Assembly (NCBI RefSeq): GCF_022690765.1
Contig: NZ_JALCZA010000002.1
Location: 62,001-126,000, forward strand
Length of the DNA: 64,000 bases
Source: Anaeromyxobacter oryzisoli
GTDB lineage: Bacteria > Myxococcota > Myxococcia > Myxococcales > Anaeromyxobacteraceae
Reading direction: 5' to 3'
Positions 33,066 through 41,767 of the stretch are shown here, piece after piece. A program made the position numbers and the translations under genes. Within the stretch, counting starts at the first letter, position 1, and the number at the start of each line of letters is the position of its first letter. The notes under the pieces are model-generated. The model worked only from the letters and a program-made list of their open reading frames with translations. It was not told the DNA's origin and did not search any database.

Positions 33066-33619
33066 CGGTCACGCTCTATGCGCGAGAAGGTGAGGCGCGT
33101 CCGCTCCGTCGCGGAGTCGAGCTCGACGTTCCTCAGCTCGAGGGCGTCGTCGAACTCCAGCCGAACCTCCCGGAACAGCTGTACGTCCGAACCGGGTCGG
33201 GGTTTCGCGACGAGTCGTCCGGGCGCGTAACACAGCTCGAAGTCGCGCTCGATCCCCGGCAGGTCCACCGCGAAGAGCGCGCGGATGAACCGGATGATCG
33301 CGGCGAACCGCGGGTCGTTCGTGACGGGCCCCATGTCTCGAGGCCGCCCGTCGGGGCCGGTCACGGTCATCCCGGCGTCGCTGACCACCACGGTCGACCG
33401 GACCGGAGTGAGCGTCTCCCACACGACCCGGCCCGGGACGTATTGGAGCCGGATGCGGCTCTCCAGCGGCCGCGCCCAGTACTTGCCCTCCTTGACCTGC
33501 ACCACGTCCGCGCGAAGCGAACGTACGCCGGCGTAGTGGGCGCGGAGCGCGTCCGAGCTCAGGCTCAGCGGCACCGGCGCGCCGGCCGTGAGCACGAGCG
33601 ATAGCAGCGCGGTGATCAC
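33062..33619 (-). CDS. LolA-like periplasmic carrier
   Basis: 185 residues. A signal-type start (ITALLSLVLTAGAP) is followed by a LolA-like pattern: LRADVVQVKEGKYWARPLES, then RIRLQYVPGRVVWETLTPV, STVVVSDAGMTV and RFAAIIRFIRALFAVD. Related proteins in aryl polyene clusters are thought to ferry the lipid-like product through the periplasm. The GTG at 33619 has GGAGG seven bases upstream; GTGA overlaps link it to the thioesterase before and the exporter after. It lies beside, not among, the essential lipoprotein-sorting genes, which supports a cluster-specific carrier. Confidence 0.82.
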   Translation of the reverse strand: MITALLSLVLTAGAPVPLSLSSDALRAHYAGVRSLRADVVQVKEGKYWARPLESRIRLQYVPGRVVWETLTPVRSTVVVSDAGMTVTGPDGRPRDMGPVTNDPRFAAIIRFIRALFAVDLPGIERDFELCYAPGRLVAKPRPGSDVQLFREVRLEFDDALELRNVELDSATERTRLTFSRIERDR

Positions 33620-34068
33620 GGCCGTCCCTCCCGTGCTGACGTCATCGCGCGCTGCAGTCGATCGACGATCGGCGGCGGCGTCTCGTAACAGAGCGTGCCG
33701 TCCGCGCGCGTCGTGATGAGCAGGGTCATCCCCCGCGCAGCGCGGCAGCCCTGCGTCGCGTTGTGGACGTCGTACTGGATCCGGATGCGGTTCTCGATCT
33801 CGGTGACCCAGGACGAGACGCGACAGCGATCGCCGTAGCGCAGCGCGAATACGTGCCGGAGGTGCGTCTCGGCGACCATAAACCGGTACCCGAGTTCGAT
33901 CAGATCGGGCGCATCGAGCCGGAGCTTCCGCAAGAGCACTGTCCGGCCGAGTTCGAGGTACTTGCAGTAGTGCCCATGCCAAACGACCTGCAGGGCGTCC
34001 ACGTCGTGGAACGGGATCTCCAGCTCGATCGCGATCGCCGACGGAGGGGGGGCGACGTATAGGCTCAC
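33616..34068 (-). CDS. Hotdog-fold acyl thioesterase (4HBT-type)
   Basis: 150 residues. The pattern IPFHDVDALQVVWHGHYCKY followed by LELGRTVLLRKL is the signature of 4-hydroxybenzoyl-CoA-type thioesterases, with the catalytic Asp in HDVDA. It probably hydrolyses acyl-ACP or acyl-CoA intermediates, for editing or release in polyene synthesis. The GTG at 34068 has GGAGGAGCC directly upstream and forms a GTGA overlap with the lyase gene; the stop overlaps the LolA-like gene the same way. The C-terminus has an extra basic tail (RLQRAMTSAREGRP). Confidence 0.87.
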   Translation of the reverse strand: MSLYVAPPPSAIAIELEIPFHDVDALQVVWHGHYCKYLELGRTVLLRKLRLDAPDLIELGYRFMVAETHLRHVFALRYGDRCRVSSWVTEIENRIRIQYDVHNATQGCRAARGMTLLITTRADGTLCYETPPPIVDRLQRAMTSAREGRP

Positions 34069-35624
34069 GGCTCCTCCGGCGATCCCAGCTGCAGCTCGCA
34101 GCCGAGCATGTGTCGGACGACGGCCTCGATGTCGACGTCTTGGCGGCGATCGGCGGTGTTCATCGGGACCGTGCGGCGGACCTCGGCGAGTACCTCGCGA
34201 GTACGCGGACGGCATGTCTCCGGGGTGCGCAGGTCCGCCGCCTGGCACACGGCGAGGAGCGCTATCGCGGTGACACGTTCGGTGAGTTCGAGGACGCGCA
34301 GCGCGTCGCGCGACGCGATCGTACCCATCGAGACCTTGTCCTGGTTGTGACACTCAGTCGAGCGGCTGAACACGCTCGCCGGCATCGTCAGCTTGAGTGC
34401 CTCCGCGGTCAGAGCGGACGCGGAGATCTGCATCGCCTTGAAGCCGTGGTGGGCGACGCGGTCGGCCGTCGTGCGCGCAACGAGGTTCGAGGGGAGCCCT
34501 TGGCTCGTGGTCTCGTTGCAGAGCAGCGCGAGCTGCCGATCGAGCAGGTCGGCCACGTTCGCGACGGCCGTCTTGAGCCCGTCCATCGCGAACGCGATGT
34601 GACCGCCATAGAAGTTCCCGCCGTGAAGAACGTCACCGGTCTCCGGGTCAATGAGCGGGTTGTCGTTCGCGCCGTTCACCTCGATCTCGATCATCCTTCG
34701 GTATGAGGGGAGCGCGTCGAGCAGGACACCGATTACGTGGGGCGCGCAGCGGATAGAGTAGCGATCCTGAACGCGGGCCGGGCGCCGGCCGTTGGGCGCA
34801 TCCGGCTCGAGGTGCTCGCGGATCCAGCGCGCGCACAGTGCCTGCCCGGGGTGCGGCTTGGCGTCAAATATCCTCCGGTCGAAGTGACCCGGGTCCCCGT
34901 GCATGACGTCGCTCGCGATGGCGGTGATCGTCGACGCGGCGCGTGCGAGAAGCCGCGCGCGCTCGAAAGCCAGGCACGCGAGCGCCGTCATGACGCTCGT
35001 GCCGTTCATCAGCGCCAGACTCTCCTTCGGCCGGAGCTGGAGAGGTGACAGTCGCGCGCGCGCCAGTGCTTCAGCGGCGGGTAATGTCTCACCGTTGTAG
35101 CGCGCCTGGCGCTCACCGATGACGAGCGCAGCCAGGTACGAGAGGGGGGTGAGATCGCCGCTCGCGCCGACCGACCCCTCCTCGGGGATCACCGGCAGCA
35201 CCCGTTTCGCCAGCAGCGCGCACAGGAACTCCACGAGTTCCTGCCGGACCCCGGAGTGGCCGCGCGCGAGCGTGGAGAGCCGGACGGCGATAACGGCGGC
35301 GGCGGCCCCGTCGTCGAGCGTCCGGCCGGTGCCGCATCCGTGAAACCGTACGAGGTTGCGGGGCAGCTCGAGCGCGTGCTCACCGGGAACGCCCGTCTGG
35401 CAGGACTCTCCGAACCCAGTCGTCACTCCGTAGATCGTCTCGCCGCGCTCGAAGCGGCGATCCAGCGCCGCCACGGACGCCCGGATCCGGCCGATCACGG
35501 CGGGCGAAGTGTCCAACACGGGGTGTGCTGATCCGCGCGCGAGCGCGACAACGTCCTCGATGGTGAGCGGTCGCTCTCCGATCGAAACGGCCGTCTCGGG
35601 TGTGGCGCGCGCGTCAGCTTTCAT
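34065..35624 (-). CDS. Aromatic amino acid ammonia-lyase (HAL/PAL/TAL family)
   Basis: 519 residues. The active-site Tyr lies in YGVTTGFG (Tyr65). The MIO cofactor triad Ala154-Ser155-Gly156 is in GSVGASGDLTPLSY, and NGTSVMTA and RTTADR-type core motifs are present. The family releases ammonia from His, Phe or Tyr. The selectivity loop reads LVRFHGCGTG; Phe94 resembles the PAL-type LIRF more than the Ser of His lyases, so cinnamate or coumarate formation is plausible. In a polyene cluster that acid would be the aryl starter unit. ATGA and GTGA overlaps join it to the acyltransferase and thioesterase genes. Substrate needs experiment. Confidence 0.9.
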   Translation of the reverse strand: MKADARATPETAVSIGERPLTIEDVVALARGSAHPVLDTSPAVIGRIRASVAALDRRFERGETIYGVTTGFGESCQTGVPGEHALELPRNLVRFHGCGTGRTLDDGAAAAVIAVRLSTLARGHSGVRQELVEFLCALLAKRVLPVIPEEGSVGASGDLTPLSYLAALVIGERQARYNGETLPAAEALARARLSPLQLRPKESLALMNGTSVMTALACLAFERARLLARAASTITAIASDVMHGDPGHFDRRIFDAKPHPGQALCARWIREHLEPDAPNGRRPARVQDRYSIRCAPHVIGVLLDALPSYRRMIEIEVNGANDNPLIDPETGDVLHGGNFYGGHIAFAMDGLKTAVANVADLLDRQLALLCNETTSQGLPSNLVARTTADRVAHHGFKAMQISASALTAEALKLTMPASVFSRSTECHNQDKVSMGTIASRDALRVLELTERVTAIALLAVCQAADLRTPETCRPRTREVLAEVRRTVPMNTADRRQDVDIEAVVRHMLGCELQLGSPEEP

Positions 35625-36526
35625 GGCGTGGTCCAGAAGTCATAGAAGTTGAACCAATTGAAGGGCGCGGCCCGGCAATGGTGCTCAAGGCGTGCCGCGA
35701 AGCGGGCGGCGAGACCCTTCAGCACATCCTCGCGGCCGGCCCGCGGTAACTCGATCCGCTCGGCGAAAGGCTCGCATCGCAGCTCATACCGATTCGGCTC
35801 GCGGTACAGGCCGAACGCGAGGTACACGGGGCAGCGAAGGACCGACGCGAGCAGGTATGGGCCCGTGGGAAAAGGGGCCTCGCCGCCAAGGAACGGGACC
35901 ATGACAGCCTTGCCGTCATGGCCCACTCGGTCGCCCATCGTGCCCACCATCTCACCCGCCGCAATCCGGTCTTCCACCTCGAGAATGAAAGTCGGATCGT
36001 GTGGCCGGATCTCGATAAGCCGCGCGTCGACACTCGGGTTGAGCCTGCGTAGCGCTGCGTTGAGCCTTTCCGCGTTCCGAAAGTAACCGAGCACGCTGAT
36101 CGGCAGCGCCTGAACGACGGACACGCTCCGCATCACCTCGAAGCTGCCTAGGTGGGCGAGAATGAGTACCGCGCCGCGCCGGGCGTCCGTCAACGAGCGC
36201 AGGTGCTCGTAGCCATGGCACGTAATCTCGAAGGGACGGTAGTCGCCGCGCACCATGAAGAGCCGGTCGAGGGTAACCTGCGCGAAGGCAAAGACATGGC
36301 GATAGACGTCGCGAAATGTGGCCTGGCCTTGGACGCGCACGAGATAGGCGTGTGACGCCCGACGAACGGAAGCGTGCACGACCACATACCAGGCGACCAC
36401 GAACCGCAGGAAGACGCGAGCCATTCGGCGGCCCAGGAGCGTGCCGATGAAAACAAGGAATGCGATCCCGAGCGTTCCGCCCTTCTCGGTGATCCTTCGC
36501 CACGGGGGCAGCACCTCGACATTCAC
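35621..36526 (-). CDS. LpxL/HtrB-type acyltransferase
   Basis: 301 residues. An N-terminal membrane segment (GIAFLVFIGTLLGRRMARVF) is followed by the lysophospholipid acyltransferase-like domain: AVLILAHLGSFEVMR with the H-x4-(D/E) motif (HLGSFE), and later GEMVGTMGDRVGHDG and PFPTGPYLLASVL. These enzymes transfer acyl chains from ACP to a lipid or sugar at the inner membrane. In aryl polyene clusters a relative is thought to attach the polyene to its lipid anchor. The GTG at 36526 has GGAGG upstream and sits in a GTGA overlap with the glycosyltransferase gene. Confidence 0.86.
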   Translation of the reverse strand: MNVEVLPPWRRITEKGGTLGIAFLVFIGTLLGRRMARVFLRFVVAWYVVVHASVRRASHAYLVRVQGQATFRDVYRHVFAFAQVTLDRLFMVRGDYRPFEITCHGYEHLRSLTDARRGAVLILAHLGSFEVMRSVSVVQALPISVLGYFRNAERLNAALRRLNPSVDARLIEIRPHDPTFILEVEDRIAAGEMVGTMGDRVGHDGKAVMVPFLGGEAPFPTGPYLLASVLRCPVYLAFGLYREPNRYELRCEPFAERIELPRAGREDVLKGLAARFAARLEHHCRAAPFNWFNFYDFWTTP

Positions 36527-37263
36527 TCCCGCCTCCGCAGCCGGCGAAGCGTGAGTACTCTGAAGACAGCGGTGATAAAGAGCCGCGCGTGGCAGAGGCT
36601 TATGAGGACGTTGTCCCGGAACATGCGGAAGTGGGATACGCCGCCTTCCGCCGGCGAGAGATAGCGGACGCGGGTCCGGAGGTTCACCACCCGACACCCG
36701 TTCCAAATCATCCGGACCGCGATCTCGGGGTCAAACTCCATCCGGTTTGCTCTCGCGTTGGCGCGCAGCGCGGCGTCCAGTGGGTACACGCGGAAGCCGC
36801 AGAGCGGGTCCTCGATGACGCGCCCGCCGGTCTCGAGATCCGTCCAGAAGCGGCTGATGAGGCGCCCGCGAAGCCGTCCCGCAGGAGCGGTCTCGTCGAA
36901 CACCGGGACGCCGAGCACTAGCGCGTCGGGCTGCTCGCTCGCTGCGACGAGGAACCGCGGGATCTCCGTCACGTCATGCTGCCCGTCTGCGTCGATCTGG
37001 AACGCGTGCGTGAACCCGAGCTCTCGCGCGACGCGGAACCCCACCTTCACGGCCCCGCCCTTGCCGAGGTTCTGCTCGAGGCGGTGCACGTGGGCTCGCC
37101 CCGTGGCCGCGAGTGCCTCCACGGCCCGTCGGCCGGCATCGGCACTGCCGTCGTCCACGACGAGGACCTCCGCGAGATGTTCCCGGATGCGATCCACGAC
37201 CGGCCCGATGGTGAGCGGGTTATCGTAGGTCGGGACGAGCGCGCAGAAACGGAGAGCGATCAT
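36523..37263 (-). CDS. Family 2 glycosyltransferase
   Basis: 246 residues with a single GT-A domain: FCALVPTYDNPLTIGPVVDR at the N-terminus, LVVDDGSADAG, NLGKGGAVKVGF and the metal-binding DADGQHD. The C-terminal region has a typical EDPLCGFRVYPL and RMEFDPEIAVRM, as in dolichol-phosphate mannosyltransferase-like enzymes of aryl polyene and lipid clusters. It probably adds a sugar, or a phosphosugar carrier, to the product. ATGA and GTGA overlaps connect it to the ligase-dehydratase and the acyltransferase genes. The sugar donor is unknown. Confidence 0.88.
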   Translation of the reverse strand: MIALRFCALVPTYDNPLTIGPVVDRIREHLAEVLVVDDGSADAGRRAVEALAATGRAHVHRLEQNLGKGGAVKVGFRVARELGFTHAFQIDADGQHDVTEIPRFLVAASEQPDALVLGVPVFDETAPAGRLRGRLISRFWTDLETGGRVIEDPLCGFRVYPLDAALRANARANRMEFDPEIAVRMIWNGCRVVNLRTRVRYLSPAEGGVSHFRMFRDNVLISLCHARLFITAVFRVLTLRRLRRRE

Positions 37264-38945
37264 GCGGTAGGCCGTTGAGCGCGGAAGTGGAGAGTGCCCG
37301 AAGCGCACGGCCCACTGGGACTCGCGATTGTGAACTCCACCGCGGGAGCGGCGGGGGCGCGCGTCAGCGTGAGGACGATCCGGGTCCCTGGGCCGATGAT
37401 CCTGCTGAACTTCAGGCGCAGGATCCTCTGGAGTGCGTCGAGATCCGGCCACAGGCGCCGCGCCTGCCGGAGCACGAGGAGCTTGAGCTGCACGATCCCC
37501 GCAAGAACCGGCTGCGCGTCGAAGTGACCCTCGAAGAAGACCAGCTCGAGCGGGACCGTCAGCTCGAGCCTGCGCACCTCGCGGCCGCGGTCGTCGGTGT
37601 GCGCCGCCTCGGCGTCCACCTCGAACCCGCTGATCTCCGCCCGCCGTTCGAACAGCGCGAGCAGGCGCGCTCGCGGCAGCTTCCCGGACCCGTCGCGCGG
37701 CAGCGCCGCGACGAGCCGGAGCTGCCGTGGCACCGCGACCGGGTCGAGCCAGCGGGTGAGGACTGACCGCAGGCGTCCGGCGCTCCAGCCCGGCGCCACC
37801 GCGGCGGCCCAGACCTCCTGACCGCGCGCCCCGTCGCCGTCCCGCGCCAGCGCCGCGGCGTCGCGCACGCCGGGGACGGAGAGAAGCCGCTCCTCCACCT
37901 CGCGCAACGAGACGCGCTTCCCGCCCACCTTGACGATCCCGTCACGTCGCCCAAGCAGTTCGAACGCCCCGTCGCCGCGCAGCGCCACGCGATCCGCGCA
38001 GGTGAGGGGCCGCGGCGCCTTGGCCTGTAGGAGCGGCGAGTCGAGGAGCAGCGCGCCATCCTCGCCGGCCGAGACGGTCACCCCGGGAAAGGGGCGCCAC
38101 GGCTCGTCCGGGCCACCGCGCCACGCTATGCCGCCCGTCTCCGACGAGCCGAACACCTCGACCGTGTCCCAGCGCAGCCGGCCGCGGAGGGCGCGAGCCG
38201 TTTCCGCCGGGAGCGGCGCGCCGGACGAGAAGACGCGCACGAAGGCGGGGAGCGCCTCTGCCCTCGCCAGGACCTGGAGGTGGGCGGGCACGCTCACGAA
38301 GTGGGTCGCCCCTGCGCGCAGGGCGGCCTCTGCGACCGCTTCGGCGTGGAGCGGAGTCTCGCGGACGAACGCCGCGCCGGCGCGAAGCGGCAGGAGGACG
38401 CCGAAGAGCAGACCGTAGATGTGGTGCGGCGGCACGCTAGCCAGCACCCGGGCGCTGGAGCCGACGGCGAAGGTGAGGGCGAGCGTCTCAGCCTCCCCGA
38501 GCAGCTGCGCGGCCGACTTCCGGCACCGCTGGTGTGGCCCCGCCGACCCGGACGTCATGAGCACTGCCAGCGCGCGCCGCGCGTCGAGCGCAGCTGGCAC
38601 CGCCGGGCCGGGTGGTCCTTGCACCGCCTGACGCAGGTCGAGGTCACCGGCGCCGCGGTCGTCGGCGAAGGCGCGGACGAGCGGGCCGGAAGCGAGCTCC
38701 GCGAGTACCTCCGGCTGTCCGTTCGGAGGCAGCAGCACGGCGTGGCCGGCCGTCCACGCGCCGAGCAGCCCGGCCGCGAAGAGATAGCGGTCTTCGCAGA
38801 CGAGGAGGACCTCCCCTGGCTCGCGGCGCGCGAGCGCCGCGGCGACGCGGCTGGCGTCGGTCAGCAGCTCGGCGGCGGTGCGGGCGCCTGCGGCGCCGAG
38901 CGCGACCGGGTGCTCCGGCGCGTGGGTGGTGACGGGGAGCATCAT
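37260..38945 (-). CDS. AMP-forming acyl ligase fused to hotdog dehydratase
   Basis: 561 residues. The first 440 are an adenylate-forming ligase with VLMTSGSAGPHQRCRKS, EVFGSSETGG, the hinge region GRRDGIVKVGG, and the C-terminal Lys in DGSGKLPR. The last 110 are a FabZ/ApeI-like dehydratase with FFEGHFDAQPVLAGIVQL, where the His of GHF is the catalytic residue. In other aryl polyene clusters the ligase and dehydratase are often separate genes. The ligase should load the aryl acid on ACP and the dehydratase should form the double bonds. The start is the first of two ATG codons (38945), in an ATGA overlap with the deacetylase gene. Confidence 0.88.
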   Translation of the reverse strand: MMLPVTTHAPEHPVALGAAGARTAAELLTDASRVAAALARREPGEVLLVCEDRYLFAAGLLGAWTAGHAVLLPPNGQPEVLAELASGPLVRAFADDRGAGDLDLRQAVQGPPGPAVPAALDARRALAVLMTSGSAGPHQRCRKSAAQLLGEAETLALTFAVGSSARVLASVPPHHIYGLLFGVLLPLRAGAAFVRETPLHAEAVAEAALRAGATHFVSVPAHLQVLARAEALPAFVRVFSSGAPLPAETARALRGRLRWDTVEVFGSSETGGIAWRGGPDEPWRPFPGVTVSAGEDGALLLDSPLLQAKAPRPLTCADRVALRGDGAFELLGRRDGIVKVGGKRVSLREVEERLLSVPGVRDAAALARDGDGARGQEVWAAAVAPGWSAGRLRSVLTRWLDPVAVPRQLRLVAALPRDGSGKLPRARLLALFERRAEISGFEVDAEAAHTDDRGREVRRLELTVPLELVFFEGHFDAQPVLAGIVQLKLLVLRQARRLWPDLDALQRILRLKFSRIIGPGTRIVLTLTRAPAAPAVEFTIASPSGPCASGTLHFRAQRPTA

Positions 38946-40399
38946 GGCGCGCCGCCCGCTTTCAGCGCGCGTGCCAGGACGCGGTCGATTGGGTGCCGGC
39001 CGAAGCGGCCGAAGCGCGCCTTGCGCACGACATACTCTGCCGCAAAGAGAGCGCCGACGAGTCCGTAGGAGAGGGCGCCGGTGTAGAATGCCCACCAGCT
39101 GCGCGGCGCGAACAGCGCGAGCGCCGCCGCCGTCGCGCCGTTCGCGGCGAAGAAGGTCACCCAAACCCAGGTCACGGTGCGGCAGTACCGGATCTCGTCG
39201 GGGCGGAGATCCGGCACCTGCATCCGGGCGAAGCGCTCGACCATGGGGACTGGCGTGCGCAGCGTCCAGGCGAAATGCCCGAGCAGTACTGCGTTGACGG
39301 CCGTCGGATACAAGAGCATGAGCCGGCTGTCGTCGAGCACCACGGCGCCGGCGAGGAGGAGGGCGGCCGACGCAAGCGTCCCGCCGCCGAGCGCGCGCAG
39401 GCGACCTGCGACCGCGAGGAGGAGGACGAGCATGAGCGCCGCGGCGCGCCGCGGTCCGAGCCGAGGGACCCCCACCGCGACCAGGACTGGGTACGAGACA
39501 GCGAAGATCGCTCGGGCGACGCCGGCCAGCGCCGCTCGGCGCTCGTGCGTCGCCGCCGCCGCTCCGCCGGGCGCGGCGTCCTGCGGTGCCGAGGCGGGCG
39601 CGCACATCGTGGGCCGGCCGACGAATCGGGAGAGCGGCACGACGGCGAGGCCCCTCGCCCGCAGGCCCGCCAGGATCGCCTCCACCTCGCCCAGCCAGGC
39701 CTCCACCGCCACGTCCGGGGGGAGCAGGTCGTGGAGGAGAATCACGTCGCCTGGGCGCACCCGGCGCAGCACGCGCTGGCGGAGGTGGGCGAAGCGCCGG
39801 TTGCCGAAGTCTAGCGGCCGACAGCTGAACAGGACGCACGTGAGCCCCAGCGCCCGGAGCGCCGTGCCGAGGTAGGGGTTCGTGATCCCGACCGGCGGCC
39901 GGAAGGCGAGCGGCACCACGCCGGCGGCCTCTGCCACGGCCTGCTGGCCGCGGACGATCTCGTGGCGGATGCGGCGCGCGCTGCGCAGCATCAGCAGCGG
40001 ATCATGCGACCAAGTGTGGTTTCCGACCTCGTGGCCGGCGCGGACGACGGCGCGCACGGCGTCGGGTGCGGCGGCGGCGCGCCGGCCCACCACGAAGAAG
40101 GTCGCCGGAACGCCCTCGCGGGCGAGCAGCGCGAGCAGCGGACCGACGGTCCGCGCGTCCGGACCGTCGTCGAAGGTGAGCGCCACCTCGCGACGGGACC
40201 GCGGGCCGTGGAGGATGCTCGGGAGGAAGAACTGCAAGGACGGAAAGAACGGCGCGGCCGCACAAGCGGCGACGAACGCGGCTAGCGGCAGCGCTGCCGC
40301 GCCCGGGGCGCGCGCGGCGAGGAGCGCCGCCAGCGCGAAGGCGATCGCGCCGGTGAGATGCGCGCGGGACGGGCAGCGGTGAAGAGCGCGCGTCATCAC
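38942..40399 (-). CDS. Polysaccharide deacetylase fused to COG4648-type membrane domain
   Basis: 485 residues. After two N-terminal membrane segments comes a NodB-type deacetylase (about 70 to 250) with VALTFDDGPDA, GHEVGNHTWSHDP and DVILLHDLLP, so the metal-binding Asp and His residues are present. The second half (about 300 to 480) has several membrane helices and the sequence LLYPTAVNAVLLGHFAWTLR followed by CRTVTWVWVTFFAANGATAA, which matches the COG4648 membrane protein of aryl polyene clusters. The fusion of the two is unusual. The GTG at 40399 forms a GTGA overlap with the radical SAM gene. The substrate may be a sugar on the product. Confidence 0.82.
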   Translation of the reverse strand: MMTRALHRCPSRAHLTGAIAFALAALLAARAPGAAALPLAAFVAACAAAPFFPSLQFFLPSILHGPRSRREVALTFDDGPDARTVGPLLALLAREGVPATFFVVGRRAAAAPDAVRAVVRAGHEVGNHTWSHDPLLMLRSARRIRHEIVRGQQAVAEAAGVVPLAFRPPVGITNPYLGTALRALGLTCVLFSCRPLDFGNRRFAHLRQRVLRRVRPGDVILLHDLLPPDVAVEAWLGEVEAILAGLRARGLAVVPLSRFVGRPTMCAPASAPQDAAPGGAAAATHERRAALAGVARAIFAVSYPVLVAVGVPRLGPRRAAALMLVLLLAVAGRLRALGGGTLASAALLLAGAVVLDDSRLMLLYPTAVNAVLLGHFAWTLRTPVPMVERFARMQVPDLRPDEIRYCRTVTWVWVTFFAANGATAAALALFAPRSWWAFYTGALSYGLVGALFAAEYVVRKARFGRFGRHPIDRVLARALKAGGAP

Positions 40400-41757
40400 G
40401 CGACGAGCTTCTCCCAGAGCGGGCCGGTGTGCCCGTGCTCATACATGCGCTGGAGCGCGGCGGCGCGCTCCGAGCCGCTGCCCACGATCCAGCCCCGCCG
40501 CCCCGCGGCTCGCCGCGCGACGCGCTCGGCGATCGCGGCGAGCGAGATGGCCGCGGGCTCATAGAACACGGGCGCGAGCAGGTTCTGCCCGGGCGCGATC
40601 TGCCCGGCGGCGCGCGCCAGGACCGCCAGCTCTGTCCCGGGGTGGATGCGCATGCCGCAGAAGAAGAAGAGCGCCGCGGCATCGAGGTGCTCGGCAGCAT
40701 CGAGCGTCTCGTCGACGGTGGCGGCGGTCTCGCCGGGGCCGCCGAGCAGCAGGAAGTGGGCCACGTGGAGCCCGGCGCGCCGCGCCGCTTCGTGTGCGGC
40801 GAGGACGTGCTCCGGGCGGAAGGCCTTGCGCAGCCTCCGCAACATAGCTTGCGAGAGCGATTCCGTCCCGAACTCGACGTGCGTGCAGCCCGCCTCCGCC
40901 ATGCGGTCGTAGAAACCGGGCGGCGGCGCGAGCGGCGCGAAATAGGCCGACCACGGTATGCCGAGGCGCGCCCGCCGGAAGGCGTCGGCCACGGCCAGGG
41001 CGTGCGCCGGGTCGCCGTTGAAGACCGAGTCGGTGATGAACAGGTAGCGCGCGCCCGCCGCCTCGAGGTGTTTCGCCTCGGCGGCTGCGGCGTCGGCCGG
41101 CGTTGCGCGCGAGGCCCGGCCATCGATGAGCGGGTAGGAGCAGTATACGCACTGAAAAGCGCAGCCGCGCCGTGTCTGGAGGTTCAGGATCCCGCCGCGC
41201 TGCAGGTAGAAGTCTAGCGCGGGGTTTCCGCCGGCTGGGGCACGCGGCGCGCGCGCGCCGCCCTCGACCGGTCGTGGGGGCGGCGGGGGGCGCCCGGGGA
41301 GCGCAACCCCAGGTAAGCGCTCGGCGCTCGCGCCACGGGCGATGGCGTCGAACAGCGCGCGCGCTCGCTCGCCCTCGCCGACCAGCCCATAGTCGGGCCG
41401 GAGCGCCTCCATCAGCTCAGCCGCGTACAGTGTGAACCCGGATCCGCCCAGGACGACGGGCGCCGCGGTCGCGCTGCGGACGGCCGCCACCGCATGCCGC
41501 AAGTCGTCGAGGAACGCGCCCACGCTCAGCTGGTCCTCGTTGTCGACGTTCCGGATCGACAGCCCGACCGCGCCCGGCTGGAGCTCGCGCACGGCGCGCG
41601 CGAGCGCTGGCCCGATCTCGGCCGGGTCGAGCGGGCACAGATCGAGGATCCGCACCTCGTGCGGCGGCGAGATGGCGCCAGCCACGTGGTCGACGCCGAG
41701 CGGGTACACGGGGTAAGGGAAGCGCACCCGGTTCAACGACACGAGCAGGATGCGCAT
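40396..41757 (-). CDS. B12-binding-type radical SAM enzyme
   Basis: 453 residues. The first 140 form the cobalamin-binding-like domain (ILLVSLNRVRFPYPVYPLGV, VGLSIRNVDNEDQ, PVVLGGSGFTLY), although no DxHxxG ligand motif is visible. The radical SAM domain has the cluster motif RRGCAFQCVYCSYP, with Cys199, Cys203 and Cys206, and HVEFGTESLSQAMLRRL further on. Enzymes of this class occur in lipid-synthesis clusters. A methyl transfer, ring formation or other change of the acyl chain is possible. It lies ten bases after the ACP gene, so the substrate may be carried on ACP. It is not part of the usual aryl polyene set. Confidence 0.88.
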   Translation of the reverse strand: MRILLVSLNRVRFPYPVYPLGVDHVAGAISPPHEVRILDLCPLDPAEIGPALARAVRELQPGAVGLSIRNVDNEDQLSVGAFLDDLRHAVAAVRSATAAPVVLGGSGFTLYAAELMEALRPDYGLVGEGERARALFDAIARGASAERLPGVALPGRPPPPPRPVEGGARAPRAPAGGNPALDFYLQRGGILNLQTRRGCAFQCVYCSYPLIDGRASRATPADAAAAEAKHLEAAGARYLFITDSVFNGDPAHALAVADAFRRARLGIPWSAYFAPLAPPPGFYDRMAEAGCTHVEFGTESLSQAMLRRLRKAFRPEHVLAAHEAARRAGLHVAHFLLLGGPGETAATVDETLDAAEHLDAAALFFFCGMRIHPGTELAVLARAAGQIAPGQNLLAPVFYEPAAISLAAIAERVARRAAGRRGWIVGSGSERAAALQRMYEHGHTGPLWEKLVA

Positions 41758-41767
41758 CCGCGGCGGC

